Shown: positions 1 to 12,369 of the stretch, piece by piece
How the letters are laid out: the number at the start of each line of letters is the position of its first letter
How positions within the stretch are numbered: position 1 is the first letter of the stretch
Origin: Acanthosepion lycidas
Taxonomy: Eukaryota; Mollusca; Cephalopoda; Sepiida; Sepiidae
Length of the DNA: 64,000 bases
Assembly: GCA_963932145.1 (NCBI GenBank)
Contig: OZ010582.1
Coordinates: 21,047,163-21,111,162, forward strand
Reading direction: 5' to 3'
The notes under the pieces: generated by a model
Told to the model about the DNA's origin: nothing
Database searches by the model: none
What the model saw: the letters and a program-made list of their open reading frames with translations, nothing else
Position numbers and translations under genes: made by a program

Positions 1-36
1 TTTTTGTTTCATTCATTTTTCTCAATGAAATCAAAC
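1..36. repeat. Truncated array unit joined to the next unit
   Basis: The first 35 bases match mid-unit sequence seen at 345-379. At about position 36 the sequence jumps to the start of a unit (CATGGAGCATG), which everywhere else follows a tRNA. About 900 bp, including a tRNA, is missing. The joint has a few bases of microhomology (TCAA). It may be a real deletion or an assembly edge effect. Confidence 0.7.
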
Positions 37-1189
37 ATGGAGCATGTATTTGATTGCATCTGTTTATATTTACTAAAAAGACCCGTACATGACTACGGTT
101 TTTCTATTTGAACATTCTAATGAAGCTTATTTCTTAAGTTATCCATTAAATCAACGTCCGACAATAAAATATCCATAGAGATTGCCCAATTACATCGTCA
201 AATATTTGAGCTTTACAACCTTACCAAAACATTGCTGTAACTGTCATAAATGTGAATGCTAGTCGTTAATTTAAGACCTGTTTACGAATGAAGTTTTAAA
301 CTATTACCATTACAATCATTTCTATTTTCACTTTTTTCTATCATTCTTTTTTGTTTCATTCATTTTTCTCAATGAAATCAAATAGCGTCTTTCCCCCGCT
401 TTACACCAATCAAAACGCAATAGTCCATTATTTATTACGTATTGGTAACACATGTTAAACATATTTATCTTCTTTTGTATTCTTTTTTTTTTTTTTGTAG
501 TCCTCAGGTGTTGGGACTTCTTTTATTTGGTACAGTTCTTTGTTTCTGAATCTATAGCGCCAGTGCATAATGTTAAAAGGCAATGATTATCATTGCCAAG
601 ATTATTCTTTGCTCAAAATTTTACATCATCGATCTTAGGAATGCGCTTTATAAAGCTGACAGTTTAGACATTTCAGATAGTGTTTAGAGCCATACAGATC
701 GAGAACATCACTCAAATATTCAGATTTATGTATTTCTTAGCCAAAATGTCCTTTGTCGTCCCAAGGTATTATGAAACAGAATGATTTATTTAAGCAACGT
801 GGTAGACACACTATCATTTCTATCCTATACCAAACACGGTATGTTTGCCTGCCACCCGAATGAATTTTGAACTGAACCTTTCATTTAATACACTTCGATA
901 AGTTGTTCTTATTACTATACGAACGATAACAAATGTGCTTCTGAAACATAATATAATAGAGCAATTTATTTAATGTAAGTCACTAGATTAAATATGGTGC
1001 GTTACTCTCATTGATGCTATCGTTTCTACCAATGCAAGTACATTGGCAACCATGTAGACACAGGCATTTACTTTATTAATTTCGATATCTAACGAAAATT
1101 GAGTTGAAGCAAAGACACCAACGACTAACAAATTTAATACATTGTTCATTTAGCTTAATTTATAATGAGATTCTCCTGCAACAACAGTT

Positions 1190-1261
1190 GCCTCCGTGGC
1201 CCAATGGGTAAGGCATCGGCCTCCTAAGCCGGGGATTGCGGGTTCGAGTCCCGTCGGAGGT
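1190..1261 (+). tRNA. tRNA-Arg (CCT), array copy 1
   Basis: A 72-nt cloverleaf: acceptor GCCTCCG/CGGAGGT (G1-U72 wobble), anticodon loop CTCCTAA giving anticodon CCT (reads AGG), T-loop TTCGAGT. It differs from copies 2-4 in the D-loop (AATGGGTAA) and at the first base of the anticodon stem (C to T, leaving a wobble pair). The following base is G, and a TTTT pol III terminator lies about 10 nt downstream. No intron. Probably functional. Confidence 0.93.
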
Positions 1262-2431
1262 GAACCGATCTTTTCTGTTTGTCAACATGGAGCATGTATT
1301 TGATTGCATCTGTTTATATTTACTAAAAAGACCCGTACATGACTACGGTTTTTCTATTTGAACATTCTAATGAAGCTTACGTGTTAAGTTATCTATCAGC
1401 CCCCGACAATAAAATATCCATAGAGATTGCCCAATTACATCGTCAAATATTTGAGCTTTACAACCTTACCAAAACATTGCTGTAACTGTCATAAATGTGA
1501 ATGCTAGTCGTTAATTTAAGACCTGTTTACGAATGAAGTTTTAAACTATTACCATGACAATCATTTCTGTTTTCACTTTTTTCTATCATTCGTTTTTGTT
1601 TCATTCATTTTTCTCAATGAAATCAAATAGCGTCTTTCCCCCGCTTTACACCAATCAAAACGCAATAGTCCATTATTTATTACGTATTGGTAACACATGT
1701 TAAACATATTTATCTTCTTTTGTATTCTTTTTGTTTTTGTAGTCCTCAGGTGTTGGGACTTCTTTTATTTGGTACAGTTCTTTGTTTCTGAATCTATAGC
1801 GCCAGTGCATAATGTTCAAAGGCAATGATTATCATTGCCAAGATTATTCTTTGCTCAAAATTTTACATCATCGATCTTAGGAATGCGCTTTATAAAGCTG
1901 ACAGTTTAGACATTTCAGATAGTGTTTAGAGCCATACAGATCGAGAACATCACTCAAATATTCAGATTTATGTATTTCTTAGCCAAAATGTCCTTTGTCG
2001 TCCCAAGGTATTATGAAACAGAATGATTTATTTAAGCAACGTGGTAGACACACTATCATTTCTATCCTATACCAAACACGGTATGTTTGCCTGCCACCCG
2101 AATGAATTTTGAACTGAACCTTTCATTTAATACACTTCGATAAGTTGTTCTTATTACTATACGAACGATAACAAATGTGCTTCTGAAACATAATATAATA
2201 GAGCAATTTATTTAATGTAAGTCACTAGATTAAATATGGTGCGTTACTCTCATTGATGCTATCGTTTCTACGAATGCAAGTACATTGGCAACCATGTAGA
2301 CACAGGCATTTACTTTATTAATTTCGATATCTAACGAAAATTGAGTTGAAGCAAAGACACCAACGACTAACAAATTTAATACATTGTTCATTTAGCTTAA
2401 TTTATAATGAGATTCTCCTGCAACAACAGTT

Positions 2432-2503
2432 GCCTCCGTGGCCCAATGGATAAGGCACCGGCCTCCTAAGCCGGGGATTGCGGGTTCGAGTCCCGTCGGA
2501 GGT
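2432..2503 (+). tRNA. tRNA-Arg (CCT), array copy 2
   Basis: Consensus array copy with all stems paired: acceptor GCCTCCG/CGGAGGT, anticodon stem CCGGC/GCCGG around CTCCTAA, and T-arm GCGGG-TTCGAGT-CCCGT. Internal A and B boxes are intact. The discriminator position is G. A TTTT terminator follows 10 nt downstream. The tRNA sequence is the same as in copies 3 and 4. Confidence 0.96.
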
Positions 2504-3683
2504 GAACCGATCTTTTCTGTTTGTCAACATGGAGCATGTATTTGATTGCATCTGTTTATATTTACTAAAAAGACCCGTACATCACTACGGTTTGTCTATT
2601 TGAACATTCTGATGAAGGTTATTTCTTAAGTTATCCATTAAATCAGCTCCCGACAATAAAATATCCATAGATATTGCCCAATTACATCGTCAAATATTTG
2701 AGCTTTACAACCTTACCAAAACATTGCTGTAACTGTCATAAATGTGAATGCTAGTCGTTAATTTAAGACCTGTTTACGAATGAAGTTTTAAACTATTACC
2801 ATGACAATCATTTCTGTTTTCACTTTTTTCTATCATTCTTTTTTGTTTCATTCATTTTTCTCAATGAAATCAAATAGCGTCTTTCCCCCGCTTTACACCA
2901 ATCAAAACGCAATAGTCCATTATTTATTACGTATTGGTAACACATGTTAAACATATTTATCTTCTTTTGTATTCTTTTTTTTTTTTTTTTGTAGTCCTCA
3001 GGTGTTGGGACTTCTTTTATTTGGTACAGTTCTTTGTTTCTGAATCTATAGCGCCAGTGCATAATGTTCAAAGGCAATGATTATCATTGCCAAGATTATT
3101 CTTTGCTCAAAATTTTACATCATCGATCTTAGGAATGCGCTTTATAAAGCTGACAGTTTAGACATTTCAGATAGTGTTTAGAGCCATACAGATCGAGAAC
3201 ATCACTCAAATATTCAGATTTATGTATTTCTTAGCCAAAATGTCCTTTGTCGTCCCAAGGTATTATGAAACAGAATGATTTATTTAAGCAACGTGGTAGA
3301 CACACTATCATTTCTATCCTATACCAAACACGGTATGTTTGCCTGCCACCCGAATGAATTTTGAACTGAACCTTTCATTTAATACACTTCGATAAGTTGT
3401 TCTTATTACTATACGAACGATAACAAATGTGCTTCTGAAACATAATATAATAGAGCAATTTATTTAATGTAAGTCACTAGATTAAATATGGTGCGTTACT
3501 CTCATTGATGCTATCGTTTCTACCAATGCAAGTACATTGGCAACCATGTAGACACAGGCATTTACTTTATTAATTTCGATATCTAACGAAAATTGAGTTG
3601 AAGCAAAGACACCAACGACTAACAAATTTAATACATTGTTCATTTAGCTTAATTTATAATGAGATTCTCCTGCAACAACAGTT

Positions 3684-3755
3684 GCCTCCGTGGCCCAATG
3701 GATAAGGCACCGGCCTCCTAAGCCGGGGATTGCGGGTTCGAGTCCCGTCGGAGGT
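3684..3755 (+). tRNA. tRNA-Arg (CCT), array copy 3
   Basis: Identical to copy 2 across 72 nt, with full cloverleaf pairing, anticodon CCT, intact A and B boxes and a TTTT terminator just downstream. Confidence 0.96.
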
Positions 3756-4931
3756 GAACCGATCTTTTCTGTTTGTCAACATTGAGCATGTATTTGATTG
3801 CATCTGTTTATATTTACTAAAAAGACCCGTACATCACTACGGTTTGTCTATTTGAACATTCTGATGAAGGTTATTTCTTAAGTTATCCATTAAATCAGCT
3901 CCTGACAATAAAATATCCATAGATATTGCCGAATTACATCGTCAAATATTTGAGCTTTACAACCTTACCAAAACATTGCTGTAACTGTCATAAATGTGAA
4001 TGCTAGTCGTTAATTTAAGACCTGTTTACGAATGAAGTTTTAAACTATTACCATGACAATCATTTCTGTTTTCACTTTTTTCTATCATTCTTTTTTGTTT
4101 CATTCATTTTTCTCAATGAAATCAAATAGCGTCTTTCCCCCGCTTTACACCAATCAAAACGCAATAGTCCATTATTTATTACGTATTGGTAACACATGTT
4201 AAACATATTTATCTTCTTTTGTATTCTTTTTTTTTTTTGTAGTCCTCAGGTGTTGGGACTTCTTTTATTTGGTACAGTTCTTTGTTTCTGAATCTATAGC
4301 GCCAGTGCATAATGTTCAAAGGCAATGATTATCATTGCCAAGATTATTCTTTGCTCAAAATTTTACATCATCGATCTTAGGAATGCGCTTTATAAAGCTG
4401 ACAGTTTAGACATTTCAGATAGTGTTTAGAGCCATACAGATCGAGAACATCACTCAAATATTCAGATTTATGTATTTCTTAGCCAAAATGTCCTTTGTCG
4501 TCCCAAGGTATTATGAAACAGAATGATTTATTTAAGCAACGTGGTAGACACACTATCATTTCTATCCTATACCAAACACGGTATGTTTGCCTGCCACCCG
4601 AATGAATTTTGAACTGAACCTTTCATTTAATACACTTCGATAAGTTGTTCTTATTACTATACGAACGATAACAAATGTGCTTCTGAAACATAATATAATA
4701 GAGCAATTTATTTAATGTAAGTCACTAGATTAAATATGGTGCGTTACTCTCATTGATGCTATCGTTTCTACCAATGCAAGTACATTGGCAACCATGTAGA
4801 CACAGGCATTTACTTTATTAATTTCGATATCTAACGAAAATTGAGTTGAAGCAAAGACACCAACGACTAACAAATTTAATACATTGTTCATTTAGCTTAA
4901 TTTATAATGAGATTCTCCTGCAACAACAGTT

Positions 4932-5003
4932 GCCTCCGTGGCCCAATGGATAAGGCACCGGCCTCCTAAGCCGGGGATTGCGGGTTCGAGTCCCGTCGGA
5001 GGT
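4932..5003 (+). tRNA. tRNA-Arg (CCT), array copy 4
   Basis: Identical to copies 2 and 3 across 72 nt, with full cloverleaf pairing, anticodon CCT and a TTTT terminator just downstream. Confidence 0.96.
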
Positions 5004-6184
5004 GAACCGATCTTTTCTGTTTGTCAACATGGAGCATGTATTTGATTGCATCTGTTTATATTTACTAAAAAGACCCGTACATGACTACGGTTTTACTATT
5101 TGAACATTCTGATGAAGCTTATTTCTTAAGTTATCCATTAAATCAGCTCCCGACAATAAAATATCCATAGAGATTGCCCAATTACATCGTCAAATATTTG
5201 AGCTTTACAACCTTACCAAAACATTGCTCTAACTGTCATAAATGTGAATGCTAGTCGTTAATTTAAGACATGTTTACGAATGAAGTTTTAAACTATTACC
5301 ATTACAATTATTTCTGTTTTCACTTTTTTCTATCATTCTTTTTTGTTTCATTCATTTTTCTCAATGAAATCAAATAGCGTCTTTCCCCCGCTTTACACCA
5401 ATCAAAACGCAATAGTCCATTATTTATTACGTATTGGTAACACATGTTAAACATATTTATCTTCTTTTGTATTCTTTTTTTTTTTTTTTTGTAGTCCTCA
5501 GGTGTTGGGACTTCTTTTATTTGGTACAGTTCTTTGTTTCTGAATCTATAGCGCCAGTGCATAATGTTCAAAGGCAATGATTATCATTGCCAAGATTATT
5601 CTTTGCTCAAAATTTTACATCATCGATCTTAGGAATGCGCTTTATAAAGCTGACAGTTTAGACATTTCAGATAGTGTTTAGAGCCATACAGATCGAGAAC
5701 ATCACTCAAATATTCAGATTTATGTATTTCTTAGCCAAAATGTCCTTTGCCGTCCCAAGGTATTATGAAACAGAATGATTTATTTAAGCAACGTGGTAGA
5801 CACACTATCATTTCTATCCTATACCAAACACGGTATGTTTGCCTGCCACCCGAATGAATTTTGAACTGAACCTTTCATTTAATACACTTCGATAAGTTGT
5901 TCTTATTACTATACGAACGATAACAAATGTGCTTCTGAAACATAATATAATAGAGCAATTTATTTAATGTAAGTCACTAGATTAAATATGGTGCGTTACT
6001 CTCATTGATGCTATCGTTTCTACCAATGCAAGTACATTGGCAACCATGTAGACACAGGCATTTACTTTATTAATTTCGATATCTTACGAAAATTGAGTTG
6101 AAGCAAAGACACCAACGACTAACAAGAGTTAATACATTGTTCATTTAGCTTAATTTATAATGAGATTCTCTTGCAACAACAGTT

Positions 6185-6256
6185 GCCTCCGTGGCCCAAT
6201 GGATAAGGCACCGGCCTCCTACGCCGGGGATTGCGGGTTTGAGTCCCGTCGGAGGT
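6185..6256 (+). tRNA. tRNA-Arg (CCT), variant array copy 5, possibly impaired
   Basis: Same cloverleaf as copy 2 with two changes: the last anticodon-loop base is C (CTCCTAC), and the T-loop reads TTTGAGT, so the invariant C56 that pairs with G19 in the elbow is lost. The B box is also changed (GGTTTGAG). Copy 7 carries the same two changes. It may be transcribed poorly or fold badly. Confidence 0.8.
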
Positions 6257-7436
6257 GAACCGATCTTTTCTGTTTGTCAACATGGAGCATGTATTTGATT
6301 GCATCTGTTTATATTTACTAAAAAGACCCGTACATGACTACGGTTTTTCTATTTGAAGATTCTGATGAAGGTTATTTCTTAAGTTATCCATTAAATCAGC
6401 GCCCGACAATAAAATATCCATAGAGATTGCCCAATTACATCGTCAAATATTTGAGCTTTACAACCTTACCAAAACATTGCTGTAACTGTCATAAATGTGA
6501 ATGCTAGTCGTTAATTTAAGACCTGTTTACGAATGAAGTTTTAAACTATTACCATTACAATCATTTCTGTTTTCACTTTTTTCTATCATTCTTTTTTGTT
6601 TCATTCATTTTTCTCAATGAAATCAAATAGCGTCTTTCCCCCGCTTTACACCAATCAAAACGCAATAGTCCATTATTTATTACGTATTGGTAACACATGT
6701 TAAACATATTTATCTTCTTTTGTATTCTTTTTTTTTTTTTTTTGTAGTCCTCAGGTGTTGGGACTTCTTTTATTTGGTACAGTTCTTTGTTTCTGAATCT
6801 ATAGCGCCAGTGCATAATGTTCAAAGGCAATGATTATCATTGCCAAGATTATTCTTTGCTCAAAATTTTACATCATCGATCTTAGGAATGCGCTTTATAA
6901 AGCTGACAGTTTAGACATTTCAGATAGTGTTTAGGGCCATACAGATCGAGAACATCACTCAAATATTCAGATTTATGTATTTCTTAGCCAAAATGTCCTT
7001 TGTCGTCCCAAGGTATTATGAAACAGAATGATTTATTTAAGCAACGTGGTAGACACACTATCATTTCTATCCTATACCAAACACGGTATGTTTGCCTGCC
7101 ACCCGAATGAATTTTGAACTGAACCTTTCATTTAATACACTTCGATAAGTTGTTCTTATTACTATACGAACGATAACAAATGTGCTTCTGAAACATAATA
7201 TAATAGAGCAATTTATTTAATGTAAGTCACTAGATTAAATATGGTGCGTTACTCTCATTGATGCTATCGTTTCTACGAATGCAAGTACATTGGCAACCAT
7301 GTAGACACAGGCATTTACTTTATTAATTTCGATATCTAACGAAAATTGAGTTGAAGCAAAGACACCAACGACTAACAAATTTAATACATTGTTCATTTAG
7401 CTTAATTTATAATGAGATTCTCCTGCAACAACAGTT

Positions 7437-7508
7437 GCCTCCGTGGCCCAATGGATAAGGCACCGGCCTCCTAAGCTGGGGATTGCGGGTTCGAGTCCCG
7501 TCGGAGGT
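7437..7508 (+). tRNA. tRNA-Arg (CCT), array copy 6
   Basis: Consensus except for one C-to-T change in the 3' side of the anticodon stem (GCTGG), which turns a G-C pair into G-U. Anticodon CCT, T-loop and terminator are intact. Likely functional. Confidence 0.92.
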
Positions 7509-8691
7509 GAACCGATCTTTTCTGTTTGTCAACATGGAGCATGTATTTGATTGCATCTGTTTATATTTACTAAAAAGACCCGTACATGACTACGGTTTTT
7601 CTATTTGAACATTCTAATGAAGCTTATTTCTTAAGTTATCCATTAAATCAGCTCCCGACAATAAAATATCCATAGAGATTGCCCAATTACATCGTCAAAT
7701 ATTTGAGCTTTACAACCTTACCAAAACATTGCTCTAACTGTCATAAATGTGAATGCTAGTCGTTAATTTAAGACCTGTTTACGAATGAAGTTTTAAACTA
7801 TTACCATTACAATTATTTCTGTTTTCACTTTTTTCTATCATTCTTTTTTGTTTCATTCATTTTTCTCAATGAAATCAAATAGCGTCTTTCCCCCGCTTTA
7901 CACCAATCAAAACGCAATAGTCCATTATTTATTACGTATTGGTAACACATGTTAAACATATTTATCTTCTTTTGTATTCTTTTTTTTTTTTTTTTTGTAG
8001 TCCTCAGGTGTTGGGACTTCTTTTATTTGGTACAGTTCTTTGTTTCTGAATCTATAGCGCCAGTGCATAATGTTCAAAGGCAATGATTATCATTGCCAAG
8101 ATTATTCTTTGCTCAAAATTTTACATCATCGATCCTTAGGAATGCGTTTTATAAAGCTGACAGTTTAGACATTTCAGATAGTGTTTAGAGCCATACAGAT
8201 CGAGAACATCACTCAAATATTCAGATTTATGTATTTCTTAGCCAAAATGTCCTTTGTCGTCCCAAGGTATTATGAAACAGAATGATTTATTTAAGCAACG
8301 TGGTAGACACACTATCATTTCTATCCTATACCAAACACGGTATGTTTGCCTGCCACCCGAATGAATTTTGAACTGAACCTTTCATTTAATACACTTCGAT
8401 AAGTTGTTCTTATTACTATACGAACGATAACAAATGTGCTTCTGAAACATAATATAATAGAGCAATTTATTTAATGTAAGTCACTAGATTAAATATGGTG
8501 CGTTACTCTCATTGATGCTATCGTTTCTACCAATGCAAGTACATTGGCAACCATGTAGACACAGGCATTTACTTTATTAATTTCGATATCTTACGAAAAT
8601 TGAGTTGAAGCAAAGACACCAACGACTAACAAGAGTTAATACATTGTTCATTTAGCTTAATTTATAATGAGATTCTCTTGCAACAACAGTT

Positions 8692-8763
8692 GCCTCCGTG
8701 GCCCAATGGATAAGGCACCGGCCTCCTACGCCGGGGATTGCGGGTTTGAGTCCCGTCGGAGGT
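8692..8763 (+). tRNA. tRNA-Arg (CCT), variant array copy 7, possibly impaired
   Basis: Carries the same anticodon-loop C and T-loop TTTGAGT changes as copy 5, exactly 2507 bp away. The flanking variants are shared too (for example CTCTTGC just upstream), so the variant was copied as part of a dimeric higher-order repeat. Confidence 0.8.
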
Positions 8764-9943
8764 GAACCGATCTTTTCTGTTTGTCAACATGGAGCATGTA
8801 TTTGATTGCATCTGTTTATATTTACTAAAAAGACCCGTACATGACTACGGTTTTTCTATTTGAAGATTCTGATGAAGGTTATTTCTTAAGTTATCCATTA
8901 AATCAGCGCCCGACAATAAAATATCCATAGAGATTGCCCAATTACATCGTCAAATATTTGAGCTTTACAACCTTACCAAAACATTGCTGTAACTGTCATA
9001 AATGTGAATGCTAGTCGTTAATTTAAGACCTGTTTACGAATGAAGTTTTAAACTATTACCATTACAATCATTTCTGTTTTCACTTTTTTCTATCATTCTT
9101 TTTTGTTTCATTCATTTTTCTCAATGAAATCAAATAGCGTCTTTCCCCCGCTTTACACCAATCAAAACGCAATAGTCCATTATTTATTACGTATTGGTAA
9201 CACATGTTAAACATATTTATCTTCTTTTGTATTCTTTTTTTTTTTTTTTTGTAGTCCTCAGGTGTTGGGACTTCTTTTATTTGGTACAGTTCTTTGTTTC
9301 TGAATCTATAGCGCCAGTGCATAATGTTCAAAGGCAATGATTATCATTGCCAAGATTATTCTTTGCTCAAAATTTTACATCATCGATCTTAGGAATGAGT
9401 TTTATAAAGCTGACAGTTTAGACATTTCAGATAGTGTTTAGAGCCATACAGATCGAGAACATCACTCAAATATTCAGATTTATGTATTTCTTAGCCAAAA
9501 TGTCCTTTGTCGGCCCAAGGTATTATGAAACAGAATGATTTATTTAAGCAACGTGGTAGACACACTATCATTTCTATCCTATACCAAACACGGTATGTTT
9601 GCCTGCCACCCGAATGAATTTTGAACTGAACCTTTCATTTAATACACTTCGATAAGTTGTTCTTATTACTATACGAACGATAACAAATGTGCTTCTGAAA
9701 CATAATAAATAGAGCAATTTATTTAATGTAAGTCACTAGATTAAATATGGTGCGTTACTCTCATTGATGCTATCGTTTCTACCAATGCAAGTACATTGGC
9801 AACCATGTAGACACAGGCATTTACTTTATTAATTTCGATCTGTTACGAAAATTGTGTTGGAGCAAAGTTACCAACCATTCGCAAGATATAATATATTGTT
9901 CATATGGCTTAATTTATAACTACATTTGGCTACTACGGTAGTT

Positions 9944-10015
9944 GCCTCCGTGACCCCATAGGTACAGCACATTTTTCCTCAGCCGCGGACTGCGTGTTAG
10001 AGTTCCACCGGCGGT
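9944..10015 (+). pseudogene. Decayed tRNA-Arg at the array edge
   Basis: It sits exactly where the eighth tRNA is expected, 2507 bp after copy 6, and keeps 72 nt and the first bases GCCTCCGTG. It is heavily mutated: the anticodon stem is lost (ACATTTTTCCTCAGCC), the T-loop reads TTAGAGT and the acceptor 3' side is CGGCGGT. Unit divergence rises sharply from about 9836. This fits an edge unit that is no longer homogenised. Confidence 0.9.
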
Positions 10016-10460
10016 AGCCCTTTGTCTCTTAATGGTTTTGCTGCCTTGCATGTCGTGATGCCGTTTTAAATAAAGAAACTCTGTGGCGTAATTTTAATTC
10101 TAACAATGAAAAATCGCTCATAAAATTTGAAAATAGGATAATAGTAATTGAAATAATCATTTATTTTTAAGACATTACATTGTATATTTAAATATGCTTG
10201 TGTAAAAGATTTGCTTAGTGCAATTTGGCAATTTTTTTTATGTCATGCCTTATTTGTTATGCCTTGAGATGGGGAAAGTATTACCCACTTCCTCTTAAAG
10301 ATTAAAGACTTTAGCTTCCAATTTAAAATATCAAATGATAAAGACTTTACTTAGACATAGTAGCCATGTGCTTGGTTCGTAACTTTTAAAAAAATACTTT
10401 TTTAAATATAAAAATATTTTTTAAATTACTCTTCTGCTGACTTGGAGTGCATCTGGTTAC
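10016..10460. other. No gene recognised
   Basis: AT-rich sequence outside the array with no reading frame, RNA gene or repeat structure that I can assign. Confidence 0.5.
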
Positions 10461-10508
10461 CTTTCAGGGCGCATTAGTGTCCCCGGGCGCGCCGGTTGAG
10501 AAACGCTG
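10461..10508. mobile_element. hAT-like terminal fragment
   Basis: A GC-rich end in AT-rich surroundings. Read on the minus strand it begins CAGCGTTTCTCAACC and continues into GGCGCGCCCGGGG. The CAGNGNTTCTCAACC type of end is typical of hAT transposons. The partner end was not found, so this is a single end or relic. Confidence 0.45.
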
Positions 10509-10949
10509 ACCTAGGATAACAGGAAACCACTTCACATTTTTCCTCATGATGTCATGGCAATTCACAAATAAAGTGATGAAATCTGTGGAGAGCAATGATA
10601 ACCTACAATCTACTTTGGAACAAAAGCACAATATATATTGGGATATTTCTAAAAGGAAATATTCTACTTGAAATGAAATATTTACTTCTTAATAAAAAAA
10701 AAAATGTTGCTTACGTTCAGATGACATTTTCTTTTCTTTTCTTTTTTACAGTGTGGTTCAATGCCCGAGAACCACTCAAATTATAGCGTTACAGAATAAG
10801 AGGCGCAATTTATTCGGATAGGTGTAGAAGATAACGGTTAATTTTGGCTTGTGTAATAATGTATTTTCTTTTTTCAGACAATACCGTGTTAGTATCAAGC
10901 TACTCTAATCTATGAACTATAGTTGACTTATATTTTGCAATGAAATTTC
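10509..10949. other. No gene recognised
   Basis: AT-rich sequence. A 63-codon frame at 10595-10786 has no recognisable motif and poly-A/poly-T derived residues. Not called as a gene. Confidence 0.5.
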
Positions 10950-11674
10950 GTGGAAGTAAGGAAAATTGGTGAATTTCAACGAGGGCAAATATTAGGATGG
11001 TATCAGTGTGGCAAGTTAAATAAAGAAATTGCTAGGTTTTTCCTGGTTAATAATCAAATGGTTAATAATATTGTCAAGAAATTTAATGAAGAAGGCCATT
11101 GTTGTGTGCAACAACGTTTAGCAAGACCAAGCATCGTATCTGAGCGAACGAAAATGCGCTGAAGCGTGAATCAAAAACCGTCGCCAGAGCGTCAAAGATG
11201 TCGCCAACAGCATGGAAATGTTGCCGTATGCGGTGAGAAAGACCCTGAAAGAACTAGGCTATCAAAGAAGAGTTGCAAGAAAGAAGCCCTTAATTTCAGA
11301 GGTTAACATGAACAGGCGTATGGACTGGGCGAGAGAATTTGACAGCAAAGATTACGAATTTTGGTAGTCTGTAATTTGGATAGATGAAAGTAAATTCTGC
11401 AAATATTCGAATTCGAGACAGGTTCATGTTTGAAGAAATCTGAACACTGGTAGCCCAAAATCCTGACATGAATCCAATAGAGCACGTTTAGGAGCACTTT
11501 GACCGAAGATTTCGAGAGCCTGCAACCAAAATCACGTCAGTGGCAACCCTTAAAGAAACTTTGCTAAAGGAATGGCAAAATATGGCTCAGACTATAGTTG
11601 ATAACTTGATCAAATCCAGGAAAAATCGAATACAAGCACTGAAACTAGCAAATGGAGGACCTACTCTATACTAG
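10950..11674 (+). pseudogene. Broken Tc1/mariner-type transposase
   Basis: The N-terminal helix-turn-helix reads clearly (QRGQILGWYQCGKLNKEIAR), followed by a second DNA-binding part. The reading then breaks at a TGA near 11160. Downstream, pieces in other frames match transposase: WIDESKFCKYS near 11378-11410 (first catalytic Asp region) and NPDMNPIEHV near 11458-11490 (last catalytic Asp region), with the middle of the catalytic domain deleted and further stops. The C-terminus ends at TAG 11672-11674. The start codon is GTG where ATG is expected. A non-functional relic. Confidence 0.85.
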
Positions 11675-11778
11675 TTCCAAATACTGTTTATTTATGTGGA
11701 GTTGGGATTACGTAATTAAAGTTTGAAATTGTATGTAGTTTATTTCTCCTGGCTAAAAACTTTTCTTAGGCCACTGTA
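11675..11778 (+). mobile_element. Right end of the Tc1-type element with terminal repeat
   Basis: The sequence after the transposase relic ends in TTCTTAGGCCACTGTA. Its reverse complement, TACAGTGGCCTAAGAA, is a Tc1-type terminal repeat flanked by TA. No matching left end was found upstream of 10950, so the element has lost its 5' end. Confidence 0.6.
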
Positions 11779-12369
11779 GAGCAGAGGTTCGCAAGAAGTG
11801 GAACTTACTTCTCATCAATGCAATACAGAGGAAAGGAGGGCGGTTTGCTACAATTTGCGTAGCATGGCGGGTCCTAACTGTGAAGGTTAAAACTGGTGAA
11901 ACTAAGAAATGTAGTCAGCACTTTCCATGAAAGTAGCGATAGAGCTGTGAGAGTCTTACTACATCCCACCTGTGGGGTGGGAAATAATGCATCACCCACA
12001 AGGGCTCAGATACACTTTTGGACTCTATCGAAACTGAAAATTGAGGCTTTTTGGCTTTTAAGTACGTTCCTTCTATAATCATTAAAAAGCAACAATTCTT
12101 TCAGTAAAATGTTCTAAGCGTTCTATTTCACGTTAAACAAAATAGAAAAATAAAAATGTTTTCGTGGGAGCCATTTTAGTCTTGAAATCAATTCGTGTGT
12201 GACGACAGCGATAAATCTGTGACATCAATATTCCAAAAACTTTACAGCGATGTATAGATCAGTTATAGCAAATTTAACGTAGGAGATAAAGAAATTGAAC
12301 ATTGAATAGGCGGCTATTTTTTAGATTGTAAGAATTTGGGATCAGAGATAATAATGATTTAGTGATACA
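11779..12369. other. No gene recognised
   Basis: No assignable gene. The start (CAGAGGTTCGCAAGAAG) is weakly reminiscent of a hAT-type end but has no partner. A 60-codon frame at 11896-12078 is not recognisable. Confidence 0.4.

Larger units (their letters stand above)
1..9943. repeat. Tandem array of ~1.25-kb tRNA-Arg(CCT) units
   Basis: Seven near-identical units start at 36, 1286, 2528, 3780, 5028, 6281 and 7533 (marker CATGGAGCATG), and an eighth starts at 8788. Spacing is 1242-1255 bp. Each unit has about 1.15 kb of AT-rich spacer and one plus-strand tRNA-Arg(CCT) at its right end. Units differ by scattered substitutions and by the length of a poly-T tract (for example near 482, 2977, 5477, 7980). 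Shared variants show a dimeric higher-order repeat: units at 5028 and 7533 pair, as do units at 6281 and 8788, with a 2507-bp period. The units at 2528 and 3780 also share private variants. The last unit is clean until about 9836 and then decays. The spacer has no recognisable protein-coding gene. Confidence 0.97.

Noticed and set aside
2820..9337. Four identical 85-codon minus-strand frames in the tRNA array (2820, 5320, 6573, 9080)
   Set aside because: They are the same spacer sequence copied by the array. The frame contains a poly-Lys run from a poly-T tract whose length varies, and it is broken in the other units (for example near 490, 1735 and 4232). No domain is recognised.
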